Shown in pieces: positions 11,880-23,817 of a DNA stretch of 64,000 nucleotides; position 1 is the first letter of the stretch, and the number at the start of each line of letters is the position of its first letter. The stretch lies in the NCBI RefSeq assembly GCF_014529535.1, contig NW_023503292.1, positions 788,277 to 852,276 of the forward strand. The letters run 5' to 3'. Below the pieces are notes generated by a model. That model was not told the DNA's origin, did not search any database, and worked only from the letters and a program-made list of their open reading frames with translations. The stretch comes from Bradysia coprophila (taxonomy: Eukaryota > Arthropoda > Insecta > Diptera > Sciaridae). Both the position numbers and the translations under genes were made by a program.

Positions 11880-14800
11880 TCAATCCTTTTTCGACGTTAT
11901 TCGCTTGAGTTTGTCCTGCAAATATTGAACTCGTTTTATCATTTTATCGCTAGTACTGCATTCATTGTAAGGAATCATGACAACTTTATAGCCAGCCTGT
12001 TCGAGTAGTTTGTGCGACAAGGCTGCCGGGCCGCTCAGATGCTGATGAACGCCTTGGCACAGGTCGTGGAAATCTCGAATCATCATAGCCACCCTGAAAT
12101 TGTTTGCATAAAGTTTTTCTGTTCGAATTTAGAGACGAAAAAACCGCCAGAAATCACCTCGTCGAATTTTTGTGCTCTTGATCGACTGGTAGAGGATTTC
12201 CCTTGCTGTCCAGGACACATTCAGCGTCTAAATTGAAATTTCAAAATCTAAATCAAAATCAGTTGGCAAAGGTAAAAATTCGAATCCACTAACCAATGAC
12301 GAAACCCATTCGTGTATCATGCTGGGTTCGTATCAGATTGCTTGCCGAAAATAAATGTTTTAATGTGTCCATCAATCCGTCCAGCAAAGTAGTTTTGCTT
12401 TTCGACAGTGTCAATGGAACCGAAAATATTCCGCTATTTTCAGCTAGTGTCGGCCCCGCATACGGTGGATTCAAGCACTTTGCCGCTGCGTTAATATTCA
12501 GGAGTTTCAATTTCATTGTTGGTAACAGATCCGATTTCCGTTCGAATACCAGTGTTTCAATGAATTCCTTTCTGCGTTTTTGATTGGAATGCGAATTTTG
12601 CCGTTAGAAAGGATCAGCACGACGGATTTTACTGTAAAACAGCCTACCGAAAGCCGACACATTTTCCAGTGGACTTTTTTGTGTGTGCCTAGAAAGGGAT
12701 TCGTTCGTAGAAGACGAAACCACTTAAAAAAAATCCTTGACGCTCGTGTGGCTTCTGCAAGTTTTCGGTGTTTGATCACCTCCCATTAGCCACACAAGCG
12801 TCGAGGATTTTTTTTTTAAGTGGGTCTGGCTTCTGGGGACCAACATCTTTATGGGCACACATAAAAAAGTCTACTGGAAAATGCGCCCGCTTTCGGTAGG
12901 TTGTTTTTCGAAAGAATCCCTTACAAGCCGTGCATTAGGGCGTATCGAATTTTGCAAATTTTAAGGACCGCGATAGCCTGTGTGCGGAAAACGTAGATCA
13001 TCGAAAACTGTGTCCGGGCATGTGGTTGATGAATCCGATGGAGCCATGGAAGAAGTCCCCCCGGGCGGCTTTAAGTTTCCGATGGTCATAATTCGGAAAG
13101 TTGAGAGTATTTTTGAAAACAATGTTCTAGCGGGATGTAAAGCTTTGAAAACTCTACAAATCCACCGAAGAAACCGATGGTCCAAAAGGTGCCATTGCCA
13201 AGATTGATTAACATCGAAAATGTGACCTTTTGGTTTTTGACTTATATTTCCTGAGAGACAAATGATTTTTTTTAGCCTGAGGTGTCCTCGACTCACCAGT
13301 ACCGGTTGCAGTGTCTGCACTTGCTTCGTGGGCGACGTGGCCACTCTTAAAAATTCCATTCAAAAATGTTATAAAAGTGATTTCAAGAGTATATCCGATC
13401 GGGACATGCCTAGTGTACTGGTAGTGCTCGACCTCCTCTACCACCTCATACCACAGGCTAAACAAAATCATTTGTCTCTCAGGAAATATAAGTCAAAAAC
13501 CAAAAGGTCACATTTTCGATGTTAGGCAATCTTGGCAGTGACACCTTTTGGACCATCGGTTTCTTTGGTAGTTTTGTAGAGTTTTCAAAGCTCTACATTC
13601 CGCTAGATAATTGTTTTCAAAAATACTCTCAACTTTCCGAATTATGACCATCGGAAACTTAAAGCCGCCCGGGGGGACTTCTTCCATGGCTCCATTGGAT
13701 CCATCAACCACATGCCCGGACACAGTTTTCGATGATATACGTTTTCCGCACACAGGCTATCGCGGTCCTTAAAATTTGCAAAATCCGATACGTCCTACCG
13801 TGCATATGAAGAACTGGATCAACAATACAGTAAACCCACCAACTCACCTCAAAACCGATTCAAAATGCTTCGTTTCTGCAAAGTCTAAAAGGACTAGCGA
13901 CCATACATGATTCAGCCATTCGGATGATTTTGGAAAATCTTCTTCTCGCAAACTCGCAACCAATTGTGATTTCAATTCGTCCGATTTGTTAGTGCGATAG
14001 TTCAACGTAGCCAGTGTCATAAACAGCGATGAAATGTCATGTGGACGACAAATGTCGCGATGCTTAACGATCCAGTCGGTGAGATTTTCCAGTACATCTG
14101 CAACGGGAATATGGTCGTTAGATTCAACGTGTTTCTTCTTCGTCTTTCATTGCACCCATCTCTCACCCAAATTTAGAAATTTCAATAATCCAAGACTGGT
14201 GATAATTGATCCAACAACAGCCGGCTTATCAATATTTTTGGCCAATCCGGTCTGAATATCCATACTAACTCGGGCGATCAACACTGAATCGGGGAAACTT
14301 AGCACAGCCATTGAATACAGCAGATCGGCGCATTCTTTTAGATTCAGACACTCGGAACTGCTGCTTATGTGGAAGGCCAACGATCGGAGTAATGGCGTAC
14401 TACGTCGTTTTTTAGCGGCCAACGCTGACATCACCCTGATCATTTGTGACACACTGATACTTGCGATTAGTTTAGCCGCTTCATCACCACCAGCGATATC
14501 GATCACTGTATTCAAATCGTCCGTTTGAAAAGCACTGAGTTTCGAGTTGTTTTGTACGGTTTCTCCGTTTATTTTGGCAACCGGACGACCTAGCTGACGG
14601 CACAGTTTGATGAAACGAGCATCATTCTCGAAGTCCGACAATTTTGCCCGATTTATGGAACTCCATTCAGCCAATATTGAGACAATCTGTTGGATGGTAA
14701 ACGAAAGTCTTGCTTAATACTTGGACGTTTATGCACGGATCGCAGTTCCCAAGCTCCCAAGATTTAAACGGACGTAACACAGCTGATATGCTTGGGAATT

Positions 14801-15255
14801 TCTAGGAGGTCGTAGAACCGTTACACTTTCATCACTTACTTTCAGCGATTGTTTTCTTGTCATGCCGGGATTGCTTTCAGCGACTGACAACAATTCCGTT
14901 ACATTAGTAGCCGATAAAATACGTTCGTCTATGACACTCGATTTCGATGTTTTCGGCTTTGCATCCGGCAATACATCATCATTCTCATTAATTGTTTGCA
15001 ACGATTTGAAAAGCGCTGCTATCATCGGTCCTGTCAACAAAAATATTTAGCTCAAAGTACTGGTATGTCACACAGGCAAAATTAAGTGAGAAAATTACTT
15101 TTGATCGGTGGTCTCTCTTCCGATTTCTTAGTTATCTCGTCATTCGATTTTTTATTCTTTGCAATAACTGGCTTCGGAATTGTGGTCGTACTGTAGCGAG
15201 TCCTGCTGACTGTTGGACCCAATGTCCTAGCAACAAGTCGATGTAATTGCAACAT
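11880..15255 (-). CDS. FAST kinase domain / RAP domain mitochondrial protein (FASTKD4-like)
   Basis: Minus-strand exons in transcript order are 15255-15099, 15030-14840, 14686-14167, 14097-13848, 12571-12294, 12227-12158 and 12093-11880. Phases match throughout and give 559 aa. The N-terminus (MLQLHRLVARTLGPTVSRTR) is Arg-rich without acids, as in a mitochondrial presequence. The helical-repeat middle (exons 3-4) and a C-terminal RAP domain (GPAALSHKLLEQAGYKVVMI, about residues 500-540) give the FASTK family. These proteins bind and stabilise or process mitochondrial RNAs. Similarity to the FASTKD4/TBRG4 branch (about 630 aa) is my best judgement; another FASTKD paralogue is possible. Intron 4 is swollen to 1276 bp by a foldback and a palindromic hAT-like element, whereas the other introns are 60-150 bp. 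Confidence 0.82.
12641..12914. mobile_element. Foldback MITE in FASTKD-like intron 4
   Basis: The left arm 12641-12752 (AACAGCCTACCGAAAGC to GCTCGTGTGGCT) is inverted at 12786-12914 (AGCCACACAAGCGTCGAGG to CTTTCGGTAGGTTGTT). Blocks of the same family (CTAGAAAGGTA..., GGTGATCAAAAACCGAAA) occur near 28300-28410 and 49090-49190, so it is a dispersed family. Confidence 0.65.
12936..13797. mobile_element. Palindromic hAT-like element, copy 1 (internally deleted)
   Basis: The ends are TAGGGCGTATCG / CGATACGTCCTA. The flanking 8 bp CCGTGCAT occur on both sides (12928-12935, 13798-13805), the target-duplication length of hAT elements. The arms are almost exact inverted repeats over several hundred bp. 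Relative to copies 2 and 3 about 500 bp of the middle are missing. It lies in an intron of the FASTKD-like gene. The apparent frames (MCGKRRSSK... on either strand) mirror each other because of the palindrome and are not taken as genes. Confidence 0.88.
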
Positions 15256-16259
15256 CTAAATCAAATCAAGTAAAAAAAAATTTAAGTTTATTTTCGTCCC
15301 GAGAAATGGGAAAACACTTCGGTTTACATAACCTACAATTGGTCGGGAAGTAACGAAGAAAGAATCAATTGAATCGAAACTATCGCTGATATTTCAGCCA
15401 ACGATTTGAACGTATAAAACGCACGGCTTCGAGACTTTATTCACTTGGCCGAATTAAGGATTGTAACACTTTAAATATATTTATTTAGTCAGAGAAACCT
15501 TCCGAAAGAAAATTGTCTCTGACAGCTGTTACTGTTTCCGATGTTGTTCATAGATGACGGTTCCGTCCATACGAATACTACGAACATCAGACGCGAGATG
15601 TCACTCTAATCTATGGATTAGAGGTTCGAAAAGAGCACATGCAATTTAATTTGGAACAAGATATCTTCGTCTGTAATTTGTGTCTTGAGCGTCTTGAGTG
15701 TAAAATTTTCGGGACCATTCACAAATTACGCTAGCCTAAAAATGACGATTTTTGAACAAATTTACATTTCGACCACGAAAATATGGGCACTAGTCACTAT
15801 TCATCATATATAGTTTTACAACGTGATACATGAGCCTGTTTTGGGTTGATCATTTCCTGAACAACGGCCTTCTGCTTTTCGTTATACATTGAGCTTTTTG
15901 TAGTGTCCCGACTTAATGAAATTGTCAACTTACAAGGGTGAAAACCTAAAACATTCATTTCTAACAGTACATAATGTGTGAAAACATTTCTAACAGTACA
16001 TAATGTGTGAAAACATTTCTCAAGAGTGTGAGCTTGTTTGTGTCTCCTGTTTTGATAGCATTTTTGAAAGTGCGGTTCACAACCATTCGTATTAATGAGA
16101 GCTTTCGTTTTCATATATTCGATATGCACTGTTGCACGTATGAAAAAGCTTATGATGTAGAAGTGTAGATGAAGTGCTTTTCAAGACAAGTGTATTTTCT
16201 GGTGTTCATTTTCAGGATATGAATTCAATTTGTTAATTTTGTCACAATGAAAAAAAAAA
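15256..16259. other. Intergenic upstream of FASTKD-like gene; short tandem repeat
   Basis: Should contain the promoter of the minus-strand FASTKD-like gene. The only structure seen is a ~32-bp unit (ACATTTCTAACAGTACATAA...) repeated about two and a half times at 15951-16020. No gene recognised. Confidence 0.45.
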
Positions 16260-17253
16260 CGAGCCATCAGAACAGTCGGAGCGTTTGCTGCGACTGAGCC
16301 CCGTACAAACCCGTATATCTATTGCGTACGTGACCCTAGTGCGTCTGTCACCCTACTTTGACCGTAAGCCTATTGCGCCGGTTAATGTAGTTAAAGTAAA
16401 ATTATTATGGAATGTGTACATCTTAGAAATAGCGCAATTACGAAGCCCCGTACGATGTTCCTTTCAAATGAAAATTTTAATTTATTGAGTATAAATATAC
16501 ATTGGGCCCTAGTACCGGCCTTAGTCCGAGGACCCAAATTTAATTTTTTTTCAACTACATTCTATTCGGCCTTCGATTACCTTCTAAATTAAACAAAAAT
16601 TACGACAAACGGATGAAATTTGCTCGAGTTGTATGTAAAATACACATAGGGCCCTAGTAGCGGCCTTAGTCCGAGGACCCAATTTAAATTTTTTTTCAAC
16701 AACATTCTATTCGGCCTTTGATTACCTTCCAAATCAAACAAAAATTACGAAAGACGGATGAAATTTACTCGAGTTATATGTAAAATACACATAGGGCCCT
16801 AGTAGCATTTCACTTCTAAGACCCACTCACCCGATTTAAAAAAAAACTTTTTTCCTGGATTGGTATTGACAATACCTATCATTTGCCATGTCATTTACAT
16901 TTCCATCGTTTGTTTTGCCATAAATATCACCAAAAGACCTTAAATCACTTAGGTGGCCCTAACTCACGAAGGGCCGACCCGAATATGCCCATCTTCGAAC
17001 TTAGCCTCACTATTTTGACTATCTTTCAGGGAAAAAAAAAATTGAAATCGGATTTGATTTACTCAAGATATCGACGTGACAGACGGACGGACAGACGGAC
17101 GGATGGACGGACGGACGGACAGACAAAATTTTTATTGCGGATTCGTCATCTATGAACATAGGCAAACACTTTGCCCTTACCGTCTGCTTCGAATTCCATC
17201 AATTGCACACGGCATCGTAATCCTATAAGCCCCTTTGTACTTCGTACGGGGCT
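16260..17253 (+). mobile_element. AGCCCCGTACG-end repeat family, copy 2
   Basis: The 5' block GAGCCATCAGAACAGTCGG is followed by an inner AGCCCCGTACGATG end (16444). Three degenerate internal repeats of CAACAACATTCTATTCGGCC...ACATAGGGCCCTAGTAG come next. A (GACG/GACA)n microsatellite lies at 17080-17123, and the copy ends CTTCGTACGGGGCT. Inner ends are inverted (AGCCCCGTACGA / TCGTACGGGGCT). No transposase. Confidence 0.75.
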
Positions 17254-17370
17254 AAAAACACAAATTTTAAATGTGAAATACGGCCGCACGTCTGAGGACG
17301 AATAGACATAGCGCTAAATTGTAGCCTACATTTGTGTGCGGGTAATTGACTACACACCCTCAACGGAATA

Positions 17371-17600
17371 TCCGGAGTATCTGGTAAATAATTGTAATTG
17401 ATGGAAATACGAGAAATTAATTGGAATTACAAGTACTGGAAATACTTGAAATTGTAAAGAATTGATAGTAAATGAGAGTAAATACGGAGATGTATGACGA
17501 TCGGAAAACAGTATCAGGGAATGCAAAACAACATTATTTTTGTTTAATTCCGTCAATTTCTCGTATTTCCATCATTTACAATTATTTACCGGAGATTTAG
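17371..17600. repeat. Imperfect inverted repeat
   Basis: GGTAAATAATTGTAATTGATGG plus AATACGAGAAATT on the left reappears inverted as AATTTCTCGTATTTCCATC and ACAATTATTTACC on the right, a probable MITE. No gene. Confidence 0.5.
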
Positions 17601-18391
17601 TTTGGTATAGTCTGACGATTCTTTTTTCAAAACGCCTAAGCATTTCAAGATGATCTGTTCTTTTCAAAACGTACGTTTAACTTTGACCAACTATTTATTT
17701 CCCACATTAAACAAGTCGCAAAGGAATTGAATAATAACGGAAATTGTAGAAATTAATTGGAATTATAGAAATTGAGGGACAGTTCCGGCAAGTATAGGTG
17801 TTAATCCCGTAATTGACGTAAAAAAGGGATTAAAAGCAATCAAAATGAATTAGTAATTGATTTGCCACCATTTTACCCAGTCGGTTACCCCTCGAATGTT
17901 TTACGTTTTTAGTGAGGGAATGTGCCGTTGGCCTCACTAGGGAAAATCTTTCCCTCGCTCTTAAAGTAAAACGTCGCAAGGCACTGAAAGAACGGGTTAA
18001 CACATTTCTGAGTTTATCACGGAGGCGGTGAAACACAAATTTTTACAATTTAAACCTGTTTTGTTACACACACTCATAGGAGAATGGAGTTTAGAAACTA
18101 AGGGTAAAATCTATTACAATTTAGTACTTTTCTTCTTCAAAAGTCTGCTGTCACTGAAATATTTTTTCATGAACAAACTTCACTGCAGTGACATTTCATG
18201 GGAATGAATCAATGTGAAGTTGTTACACAAAAAAATAGTACAATGAGAATATAGTACTGTAAAAAATGTGGCTAACCGACTAGGCGAATTAGAGATTGTG
18301 TGAATTGTCAACTTGATAAAAATTCTTTATTTTGTTTAATTAGGACATTCGATATTTTTAACGTTGCGAATTGGCAACGGACTATTAGAAT
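17601..18391. other. Intergenic; dispersed ~70-bp repeat at LINE target
   Basis: No gene seen. The last ~48 bp (ACATTCGATATTTTTAACG... to TATTAGAAT) belong to a repeat whose uninterrupted relative is at about 37543-37612; the LINE at 18392 landed inside it. Confidence 0.5.
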
Positions 18392-21121
18392 CTTCTTCTT
18401 CTTCTTCTTTTTCAGCCTGTTTCTATCCACTGCTGGATGTAGGCCTCTCCAACTTCTTTCCATTTCGTACGCTCCATTGCCATTTGCTGCCAGTTTGTAC
18501 CTGCAATATTCTTAATTCCGTTTGTCCATCTCTCTGGTGGTCTACCTATAGCTCGTCTTTTATATGGTCGCCAGTTCATGATCTTTTTGGTCCAACGTTC
18601 ATCTGTCCTTCTTGCAATATGTCCCGCCCAGCTCCATTTCAGAGATGCTATTCTTGCCATGACATCAACGACCCTGGTTTGTTGTCGAATCCATTGATTC
18701 GTCATTCTGTCTCTGAGTGTTATTCCAAGCATACTCCGTTCCATGGCTCTTTGTGTCACTCTCAATTTATCTTCGGATGCTTTCGTTAAGGTTAACGTTT
18801 CCGCTCCATAAGTGAGCACTGGAAGGACACAAGTGTCAAAAACTTTGCGTTTCAGACTATTATTCATTTTGCTTTTGAAAATTAGTCTGAGTTTTCTGCC
18901 CATGCAAGACCAATCCTACGTCTTATTTCTGCAGTTTGGTTGTCCAGACCTAACTTCAGTTTATGTCCTAGATATACATAGCTGTAGACTCGTTCAATGA
19001 CAGTGTCACCAATTTTGATTTCTCTATCGTCCCCGATGTTGCTCATGACTTTTGTTTTCGATAAGTTCATCTTGAGGCCAACTTTGCTTGCCTCTTCACT
19101 TAACTGTTGTAGCATAAGCTGAGCCTGACCTAGATTCGCTGCTATCGGTACAATGTCATCAGCAAAGCGGAGATTGCTCAGGTACTCTCCATTTATATTT
19201 ATTCCCATTTTACTCCAGTTTAACTTCCTAAAAACACTCTGCAGAATCGCAGTGAATAATTTCGGTGAAATGGTGTCACCCTGCCTTACACCTCGGCCAA
19301 TTCTGAATTTCTCCGTGCTCTTATGGAGTTTTATACATGAAGTAGCATTTTTGTACACATATCGAATTGGGTTGGAGTACCTTGAGTCTACTCTACATTC
19401 GTCTAATGCGTCCAATATCGACCATGTTTCCACTGAATCGAAAGCTTTTTCGAAGTCTATGAATAGCAAGACAATGTCGATGTTGTATTCACGACACTTC
19501 TCAATAAGCGTTCTCATCACCTGCAAATGGTCGTTTGTGCTGAAACCAGATCTGAAAGCAGCTTGTTCAACAGGTTGGTAGAAGTCGAACTTGTTAGTGT
19601 TCCTCTTCGTAATGATTTTCATAAACAACTTGTAGAGTGTTGACAATAGGCTGATGGGTCGGTAATTTTCCAGCTTTGTTATGTCTCCTTTTTTATGCAG
19701 CAATGTAATTACCGCATTTTCCCAGGCTTCTGGTACTTCTTCCCATTGGAGACATTGATTAAACAAAGCCGTGATTGCCTTTAATAATGAGTCTCCACCT
19801 AGTTTAATGGCTTCCACTGGAACACCATCTTCTCCGGGAGACTTTTTGTTTTTCATCTCGGCTACTGCGGCCTTGACTTCATCAACAGTTATGTCGGGCA
19901 TATCCTCCGATCCCACGTTTCTTATTATTGGTCTATCTTCGGTTTCTTCCGTTGGACTCTGTCTTGCTGAAGAAAACAAATTCTCATAAAATTCTGTTGC
20001 AATATTTAATATCGCATTTCGATCCGTTTGGATCGTTCCTGTTTTGTCTCTTAATTTGAAGATTTCTTTTTTGGCGTTTGTCATTTTTCTCCGTAGGACT
20101 TTCATATTGCAGTTAGCTTCAATTATGTTTTGAGCCAATTGGACATTATATTTTCTTTCATCTGATCTCCTTGCTTTGTTGATACTTTTAGACAGGTTCC
20201 GGTATTCCACCGAATCTCGTCCTCCGTTTTTTACCAACTCTGCTCTGCTTGCGATAAGGTCTAATGTTTCTCTGCTGAGTTTTGATTCTTTCCCTTGGAC
20301 GGATTTGCATTTGGATTTCATGAAACCCATTATTGTATCGACGATTTTGGTATTCAATTCGTCCAATGTTTCACATTGATTGTTGACGTTATCTAATTCG
20401 GCAGTCATTTTCGTAGCAAATTCTTCATTTTGTGTGTAAAGCCGTTGTACGTCAATCCTTTCACTTTTCTGAACTAGTTGTGATCTTTGAAATCTGGTAT
20501 TTAACGTGACTCTTGCACGAACCATTCGGTGATCACTACCGGTTGAAAAATTGTTTAGGACCGTAACGTTCTTAACGGTTGACTTACAGCCAGTTATGAT
20601 GTAATCGATCTCATTTTTCGTTACACCATCTGCACTAGCCCAAGTCCATTTCCGTTGAGGCTTTCCTGCAAAAAATGAATTCATTGCGTACAAATTGTGT
20701 TGCTGTAAGAAGTTGAGTAAAGTATTTCCACGTTCATTTCTTTGGTCGTTGCTAAAACTACCAACAGAAACTTCGGAGTCTTCTTCTCGTTTTCCCAGCT
20801 TCGCATTGAAATCACCGATTAGATATTGATAATGTGAAGGGTTTTCGTCCAGAGCTTTCTCGACATCTTCATAGAATCTTTCTACTTCTTCGTCATCATG
20901 GGTGGACGTGGGTGCGTAAACCTGAATTAATTTGACACTGTATCTGTTATTTATCTTCAGGCTTACGTATATCACTCGATCGGATATGCTTTTCGTGTGA
21001 ATTATGCGATCCGACCACCGCTTGTTTATGAACAATCCGACACCGTGCATCAGCATCTGACTGTCACTTCCTCGGTAGAAGAATGTATGCCCTGATTGTA
21101 ATTTCAGGCAATCCTCTCCAT
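18392..21121 (-). mobile_element. RTE-type LINE, copy A, 5'-truncated
   Basis: A non-LTR retrotransposon in minus orientation with a (GAA)n 3' tail (the CTTCTTCTT run at 18391-18410). It is bounded by a 9-bp duplication TATTAGAAT (18383-18391 and 21122-21130). The 5' end is lost within the endonuclease. An RT fused to an apurinic-type endonuclease in one frame plus a simple-repeat tail is typical of the RTE clade. It is about 99% identical in protein to copy B, so recently active. Confidence 0.9.
18412..21121 (-). pseudogene. RTE endonuclease-reverse transcriptase ORF, frameshifted
   Basis: The frame enters at the truncated 5' end (DCLKLQSGHTFFYRG). It shows endonuclease motifs GDFNAKLG and SDHRMV, then RT motifs (FIDFEKAFDS, GVRQGDTISPKLF, catalytic LRFADDI) and a C-terminal region ending in YIQQWIETG. 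Against copy B, 7 bp (CCGAACG on the plus strand) are missing at about 18896. This shifts the frame after IGLAWA and stops it early; the remainder continues in another frame to 18412. It cannot make a full protein because of the truncation and shift. Confidence 0.9.
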
Positions 21122-21130
21122 TATTAGAAT

Positions 21131-21794
21131 ATGTACGAATAAGTGTTACAAGTTGTCAAAATTTGTGTTACTTCAATTACTTTCTTCGTACAATATACCT
21201 TATTTTCAAAACTCTATCGATAAAAAATACAAACCATTCGGCTGGAATTATATTTGTAGGTAATTTTCAAAATGCGAAACTCGGATGCTACCAAAAAAAT
21301 TGTTGAATATTTGTATAAGGTCCCTGACCTGGATGTGCGGATGCGAAAACCTGATCGTGATTTGCTTATGCAAATTTACATGTAAAATAAAATATACCGC
21401 AAATCACGGTTATGTTGGATCTTGATTTGCGGTATAATTTGTATGACTCTTTAGATACCTCCAAATATCGGTCTCTATTGAATTTCATATAAAATACCAC
21501 AAATCTCGATCCAATTAAAAAATTAAACTTAGTTAAAGAATTTCTTTAAATATCGATTAATTTTTGATTAATTGCGAAGCCAAATGTTCAATCTTCATAA
21601 TAAAGTTTACCATTACTCCTGGATGTCAAAAGATTTCAAGAAAACGACGTACAAAGTTAAAACTTGTCACAATACCACAAATCACGGTCAGAGACCTTAT
21701 ATTTGTATATAAACCGAACTGTAAAATAAGGTATACCGTACGAAGAAAGTAATTGATTCCGAATCGTGGGGGGCTGACCAATTAGTGATTTTTT
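21131..21794. other. Intergenic, nothing recognised
   Basis: AT-rich. The phrase ACCTTATTTTACA... with CGTACGAAGAAAGTAATTGA at 21725-21755 loosely mirrors CAATTACTTTCTTCGTAC at 21173-21190, so this may be an old ~580-bp inverted-repeat element. No gene. Confidence 0.45.
21173..21755. repeat. Possible TIR element with internal CAAATCACG repeats
   Basis: The outer inverted ends TCAATTACTTTCTTCGTAC and GTACGAAGAAAGTAATTGA match over ~19 bp, followed by ATACCTTATTTT versus AAAATAAGGTATACC. Inside, ATACCGCAAATCACGGT-like phrases recur on both strands around 21390-21430 and 21670. Looks like a MITE of ~580 bp. Confidence 0.6.
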
Positions 21795-23018
21795 AGCCCC
21801 GTACGAAGTACGAAGGGGCTTATAGGATTACGGTGCCGTGTGTAATTGATGGAATTCGAAGCAGGCGGTAAGGGCAAAGTGTTTGCCTATGTTCATAGAT
21901 GATGAATCCGCAATAAAGATTTTGTCTGTCCGTCTGTCACGTCGATATCTTGAGTAAATCAAATCCTATTTCAAAAAAAAAATTTTCCCTGAAAGGTAGT
22001 TGAAATTGTGAGGCTAAGTTCGAAGATGGGCGATTTTGGGTCGACCCCTCCCCATAAGTGCTTTAACGTTTTCCAAAGATTTCTCTGGCTATTTAACGGC
22101 TACACTGGTAAGTGATACATCAAATGAAAGGTATTACCTACAAAAAAAACGTTTATGGAAATCGGATGACCGACTCGTGAGTTAGACCCCTTGGTGTGAA
22201 CTAGGTACAGTACGGGAAGCCGTTTTTGATTGTAGGTTGGCCAAATTTTAACGGATTTTGATAGATTTTACTTTATTAGATAGGCGTTGACCGTATTAAT
22301 CAGGGAAAAAAAAGTTTATGAAATTAGGTTGACCGAAGCGTGAGCTAGGTCCCTTGGAGTGAGCTCATATCCGGCTACTCGGCCGTACAGTGAAGGTGGT
22401 GTTTTTTATTAATATCTCGAGTAAACGTTGACCGAATTTCATGATTTTTTTTTGTTTGAAAGGTACTAACGAATGTAAAGCATACTTTTCACCTCCTAAC
22501 AAAATGGCTGTCGGCCGCCATTTTGATTTTTTGTAAAATCAATATAAATCGGTGAAAATGATACCTACAATGTCAATGATCAGTGGGAAGTGAATAGTTA
22601 CGTGTGTTGGTTGTTTCAAGGATACCAAATAATGATATCTATATATAAATATATATAGCTATATTGAGCTATATAACGGTAGAGATAGTTATTTTGAGCT
22701 ATATACTAGCATATTTATCAGTAAATTGTTTATTTACAGGTAAATATAGGTTAATATAGGACTGAGGAAATTTTAGGTCAATTTTAAATTTGAGTTACGT
22801 TTGAAAGGAACATCGTACGGGGCTTCGTAATTGCGCTATGCGCAATTTTTAAGACGTACAAATTTCATAAGAATTTTACTTTACCGACGTTTACGGGCGC
22901 AGTGGACTTACGGCAAGAATAGGGCGACGGACGAACTAGGGTCACGTGCGCAATAGATGTACGGGTTCGTACGGGGCTCAGTCGCAGCAAACGCTCCGAC
23001 TGTTCTGACGGCTCGTTT
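21795..23018 (-). mobile_element. AGCCCCGTACG-end repeat family, copy 3
   Basis: The inverted version of copies 2 and 5 begins AGCCCCGTACGAAGTAC and has (GTCT/GTCC)n. The inner end is TCGTACGGGGCT at 22824, and the outer block (CTCCGACTGTTCTGACGGCTCG) ends at 23018. It contains a TATAGCTATA-rich stretch (22635-22720) shared with copy 4. The most complete copy in the window. Confidence 0.75.
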
Positions 23019-23817
23019 TCACCTTATTTCATGACTAAAAACACCCAGTCAACACTTTGACCGAAATATTACCATGCACACACTAAAAGCCTTTTTTAAC
23101 CAAATGCCCTCCGTCTAAAGCGTCCTAACCTGTTCTTTCAGAACCTTGAAACGTCGTACGATACACGTGAAATAACTTGTTATCTGCTGAAGCCCTCAGA
23201 TTCTTTTACTCATCTGGATACTAGAAATAAAATTCCTTTACAGGTATGAAAGCTTCTATGCCCAATTTAAAAAAAAACACTTCGCAGCGTCTTTTCTTTT
23301 AATGTAGTAGAGTTGCTTTTTGTTGTTTGACAAGAGATGGAGTTCCTTCATAACAAGCATCAGCTTCACCAGCCGAACGAAAAATATACAACGAACAGTT
23401 GTCATCGCATTTTTTATCATCTTCGATCCGACTGGAGCGATTGGAGCATAATATTGAAATTGTATTTTTTAATACACAAAACGTTTATTTATTGTGTTTT
23501 CATAGTGATCAATATATTAATTTATTGAGTTTGTTTATATATAAATAATTTTGAGCCAATTCCAGCGTGATATTGCGCTGATTTTGAAAATAGTGTAGCC
23601 GACAATTTTTTTGGCGCCAAAGTTTTATTTTTGTTATAAGTTGTGCAACGAAAATACGATCTGACTTAGAAAACAATGGGTATAAATGGTTTGGTTGACA
23701 CAAAACGAATTCAATTAATCGGCAATAATTAACGGAAATTTTTCTTTTCCAAATTTTCAAGATGCCAAAAAGCTAACCTCAACTCATCGTCAATACAGCG
23801 ATCGGAAGAGTGTACAT
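23019..23817. other. Intergenic, upstream of NSD-like gene
   Basis: No gene or clear repeat. It should include the promoter and 5' UTR of the methyltransferase gene; no definite core element seen. Confidence 0.45.

Noticed and set aside
12961..13753. Paired open frames (MCGKRRSSKTVSGHVVDESDG..., MHTYWPRCPRL..., MPHRNNKYFVK...) recurring at 12.9-13.8, 25.2-26.6 and 38.4-40 kb
   Set aside because: They recur on both strands because the host element is a palindrome present three times; they have no start context, splice logic or known domain and are conserved by copy number, not coding.
16883..17155. 90-aa frame with RDRRTDRRTDGRTDGQT
   Set aside because: Translation of the (GACG)n microsatellite in a non-autonomous repeat.
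18412..18903. Separate 163-aa gene beginning MGRKLRLIF
   Set aside because: It is the C-terminal part of the RTE LINE ORF, separated from the rest by a 7-bp deletion relative to copy B.
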